Below, piece by piece: positions 62,345 to 64,000 of a stretch of 64,000 nucleotides of DNA. Source of the DNA: Streptomyces sp. CC0208 (lineage in GTDB: Bacteria > Actinomycetota > Actinomycetes > Streptomycetales > Streptomycetaceae); contig NZ_CP031969.1 in the NCBI RefSeq assembly GCF_003443735.1, positions 3,038,001-3,102,000 of the forward strand, in the 5' to 3' direction. Position 1 is the stretch's first letter, and every line of letters starts with the position of its first letter. The position numbers were made by a program, and so were the translations under genes. The notes below the pieces were generated by a model that was not told the DNA's origin, made no database searches, and saw only the letters and a program-made list of their open reading frames with translations.

Positions 62345-62662
62345 TCAGGCCTGCGGCGGCAGCGCGGCGATGAACGGGTGGTCCCGCTCGATCAGACCCA
62401 GCTTGCTGGCGCCGCCGGGCGAGCCGAGTTCGTCGAAGAACTCGACGTTCGCCTTGTAGTAGTCCTTCCACTCGTCCGGAGTGTCGTCCTCGTAGAAGAT
62501 CGCCTCGACCGGGCAGACCGGCTCACAGGCACCACAGTCGACGCATTCGTCCGGGTGGATGTACAAGGACCGGGAGCCCTCGTAGATGCAGTCGACCGGG
62601 CACTCCTCGATGCAGGCCTTGTCCTTCACGTCGACACAAGGCTGCGCGATGACGTAGGTCAC
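62345..62662 (-). CDS. fdxC: 7Fe ferredoxin (FdxC type)
   Basis: 105 residues. Cysteine groups: PCVDVKDKACIEECPVDCI and CVDCGACEPVCPVEA, the 3Fe-4S + 4Fe-4S arrangement of actinobacterial ferredoxins, with the conserved C-terminal part (WKDYYKANVEFFDELGSPGG). One-electron carrier for P450s or other enzymes. GTG start at 62662. Probably a transcript with dapC, though 110 bp lie between. Confidence 0.95.
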   Translation of the reverse strand: MTYVIAQPCVDVKDKACIEECPVDCIYEGSRSLYIHPDECVDCGACEPVCPVEAIFYEDDTPDEWKDYYKANVEFFDELGSPGGASKLGLIERDHPFIAALPPQA

Positions 62663-62802
62663 GCTGTCGTTCCTCCTCCATAGGGCGCTGGCGGGCCTCC
62701 TCAGGCTCCGCCGCCTCGCGCGCGGGAGCGCGGCGTCGTCGATGCCCGCCCCTAGTATCTCCGTTCTTGGGCATGATCCGAACAGGAGGGGTGAACTGAC
62801 CT

Positions 62803-63810
62803 GTGGAAATCTCCGCGGCGGGGCGTCTCGTCGTCCGTATCTCCGCAGCTGACGTGGGCAAACGGGTATCCGTACGGTGCCTGGACGAAACCGGCGGCAC
62901 CGGGGAGAAGTTCACCGACACGGTGGGTGTTCTCACATCATGGGACGACGGTGTGCTGAGCGTCACGCGGCGGGACGGGCAAAGTGTCCGCATCACGGAA
63001 TCCGCGCTGGTCGCGGGCAAGGTCGTCCCCGCCGAGCCGGCCCGCCGCCGGGGCCCGGCCGCCTCGTACGAGGAGCTGGCCCGGATCACCGCGCGCGGCT
63101 GGCGGCCCGTGGAGAGCGAGTGGCTCGGCGAGTGGGAGCTGCGCGCCGCCTCCGGGTTCACCCGCCGCGCCAACTCCGTCCTCCCCCTCGGTGACCCCGG
63201 CCTGCCCCTCGACGAGGCCCTGACCGCCGTACGACGGTGGTACGGCGACCGCGGCCTGCCGGCGTACATACAGACCGCGACCGGCGCCGCGGGCACGCAG
63301 GAGGTGCTGTGCGCGGAACTGGAGGAGCGCGGGTGGACGCGCGAGGTGACGGCGGAGCTGTGGACCGGGGCGCTGGCGCCGGTCGCCGACCGGTCGTGCG
63401 ACCAGGACGTGGTCCTGTCCCGGGAGGCAGACGACTCCTGGCTGGCGCGCTATCAGCGCAAGGGGGTGAGCGAGGTGGCGCTGCGGGTGCTGGGGAGCGG
63501 CGCGTCGGTGTGGTTCGCGACCGTCCCCGGGGCGGGGGCGCCGGCCGCGATCGGGCGGTGTGTCGTCGACGGGCGGTGGGCCGGTTTCGCGGCGGTCGAG
63601 GTGGATCCCGCGCTACGGCGACGGGGGCTGGCCACGACCGTGATGGCGGCCCTGGCGCAGCGCGCCCTCGACGAGGGGGCGTCGGCCGCCTGGCTCCAGG
63701 TCGAGACGGACAACGCCGGTGCGCGGGCCCTGTACGAGCGGATGGGGTTCGCCGCGCACCACGCCTACCACCACTACCGCGAGCCGGACGTCTCCGGCGG
63801 GGCCCGGTAG
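62803..63810 (+). CDS. GNAT-family N-acetyltransferase
   Basis: 335 residues. N-terminal 70: an SH3-like barrel (LVVRISAADVGKRVSVR..VLTSWDDGVLSVTRRDG); C-terminal 150: GNAT with acetyl-CoA motif RRRGLATTVMAALAQRALDEGA and ALYERMGF. The middle is a second degenerate GNAT-like half. Substrate unknown. GTG at 62803 is 12 bp after AGGAGG; an earlier GTG (about 62791) is out of frame. Divergent from fdxC. Confidence 0.87.
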   Translation: MEISAAGRLVVRISAADVGKRVSVRCLDETGGTGEKFTDTVGVLTSWDDGVLSVTRRDGQSVRITESALVAGKVVPAEPARRRGPAASYEELARITARGWRPVESEWLGEWELRAASGFTRRANSVLPLGDPGLPLDEALTAVRRWYGDRGLPAYIQTATGAAGTQEVLCAELEERGWTREVTAELWTGALAPVADRSCDQDVVLSREADDSWLARYQRKGVSEVALRVLGSGASVWFATVPGAGAPAAIGRCVVDGRWAGFAAVEVDPALRRRGLATTVMAALAQRALDEGASAAWLQVETDNAGARALYERMGFAAHHAYHHYREPDVSGGAR

Positions 63811-63842
63811 TAGCGATCGCCGTGAAAGGGCACGAGCCTGCT

Positions 63843-64000
63843 ATGCGTCCCCCGTTTCCACCATCGCCCGAACGTTCCGCCGAGCTCCGGAGGCGGTTCG
63901 CCGAAGAAGCGCGGTCCGAGCGGCCCGATCTGGCCGCGCTGTGTCTGCTCCTGGGAGCCGAGGCCGACGGGGCGCTCGACGAGGCCGGCATCGACGCGGC
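63843..64000 (+). CDS. SirB1/transglutaminase-like family protein, N-terminal fragment
   Basis: Starts at ATG 63843 (MRPPFPPSPERSAEL) and runs past the right edge, 52 codons visible. The opening (ERSAELRRRFAEEARS, then LAALCLLLGAEAD) fits the streptomycete SirB1/transglutaminase-like proteins, whose conserved core would lie beyond the window. 32 bp after the GNAT gene, so likely co-transcribed. Confidence 0.6.
   Translation, partial: MRPPFPPSPERSAELRRRFAEEARSERPDLAALCLLLGAEADGALDEAGIDA

Overview
The window is high-GC actinobacterial DNA, almost certainly a Streptomyces chromosome core segment. Reasons: very strong G/C bias at third codon positions, many GTG starts, tightly packed convergent hairpin terminators, actinobacterial families (DUF3152, DUF3107, DUF3117, MoeZ, AdnAB-type nucleases, FolP2, DapC/FdxC) and two sigma-R-type and one ECF-type promoter of streptomycete consensus. 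I see no tRNA, rRNA, CRISPR array, insertion sequence or phage gene.

Region 1 (1-12.7 kb): a DNA-end-processing pair (AdnB-like, cut by the window edge, and AdnA-like) read leftward, an alkyltransferase-like protein without the acceptor cysteine, a large membrane protein fusing a kinase-like domain to an LPG-synthase-type membrane domain, two adjacent secreted lipoprotein peptidases of the Tap/Slp type, and MoeZ behind a sigma-R promoter. Region 2 (12.7-17.8 kb): a four-gene leftward set - PelF-type glycosyltransferase, polytopic membrane protein, NAD-dependent sugar epimerase, spherulin-4-type hydrolase - that looks like a reduced Pel-like exopolysaccharide locus. Region 3 (18-23.7 kb): a complete peptide/nickel-class ABC importer operon with a strong promoter, a palindrome over the -35 box, and a short leader ORF that starts at the predicted transcription start. 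Region 4 (23.6-32.6 kb): DUF3152 (predicted zincin), alpha/beta hydrolase, TetR regulator, DUF3107, ferritin-like protein and a RhlE-type RNA helicase with a CTG start and a long repetitive basic tail.

Region 5 (32.8-41.6 kb): hydrolase, NYN nuclease-like protein, a 50-aa protein behind a perfect sigma-R promoter, MarC, a PHP phosphoesterase, a zinc-ribbon protein, an MFS exporter, a SUFU-domain protein, and corA preceded by a 0.5-kb leader with two overlapping short ORFs. Region 6 (41.6-47.7 kb): lipoprotein, soluble MgtE-like protein, DUF1003, the Fe-S carrier Mrp and a TarS-like GT2. Region 7 (47.7-54.2 kb): the envelope-stress block tatB-htrA-rseA-sigE and a divergent O-methyltransferase that seems to start at ATT. 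Region 8 (54.2-64 kb): DUF3117, enoyl-CoA hydratase, 3-methyladenine glycosylase, a DivIVA-like membrane protein, FolP2, LOG-type protein, dapE, a lysozyme-like membrane-anchored protein, a secreted protein, dapC, ferredoxin, a GNAT and the start of a SirB1-like protein.

From memory of the M. tuberculosis map, regions 1+4 follow the Rv3201c-Rv3211 order and regions 5-8 follow Rv1239c-Rv1177; the Pel-like and peptide-transporter genes sit between conserved blocks and are the most accessory-looking part of the window. Start sites were chosen from Shine-Dalgarno spacing, signal peptides and family N-termini; where several are possible this is stated.
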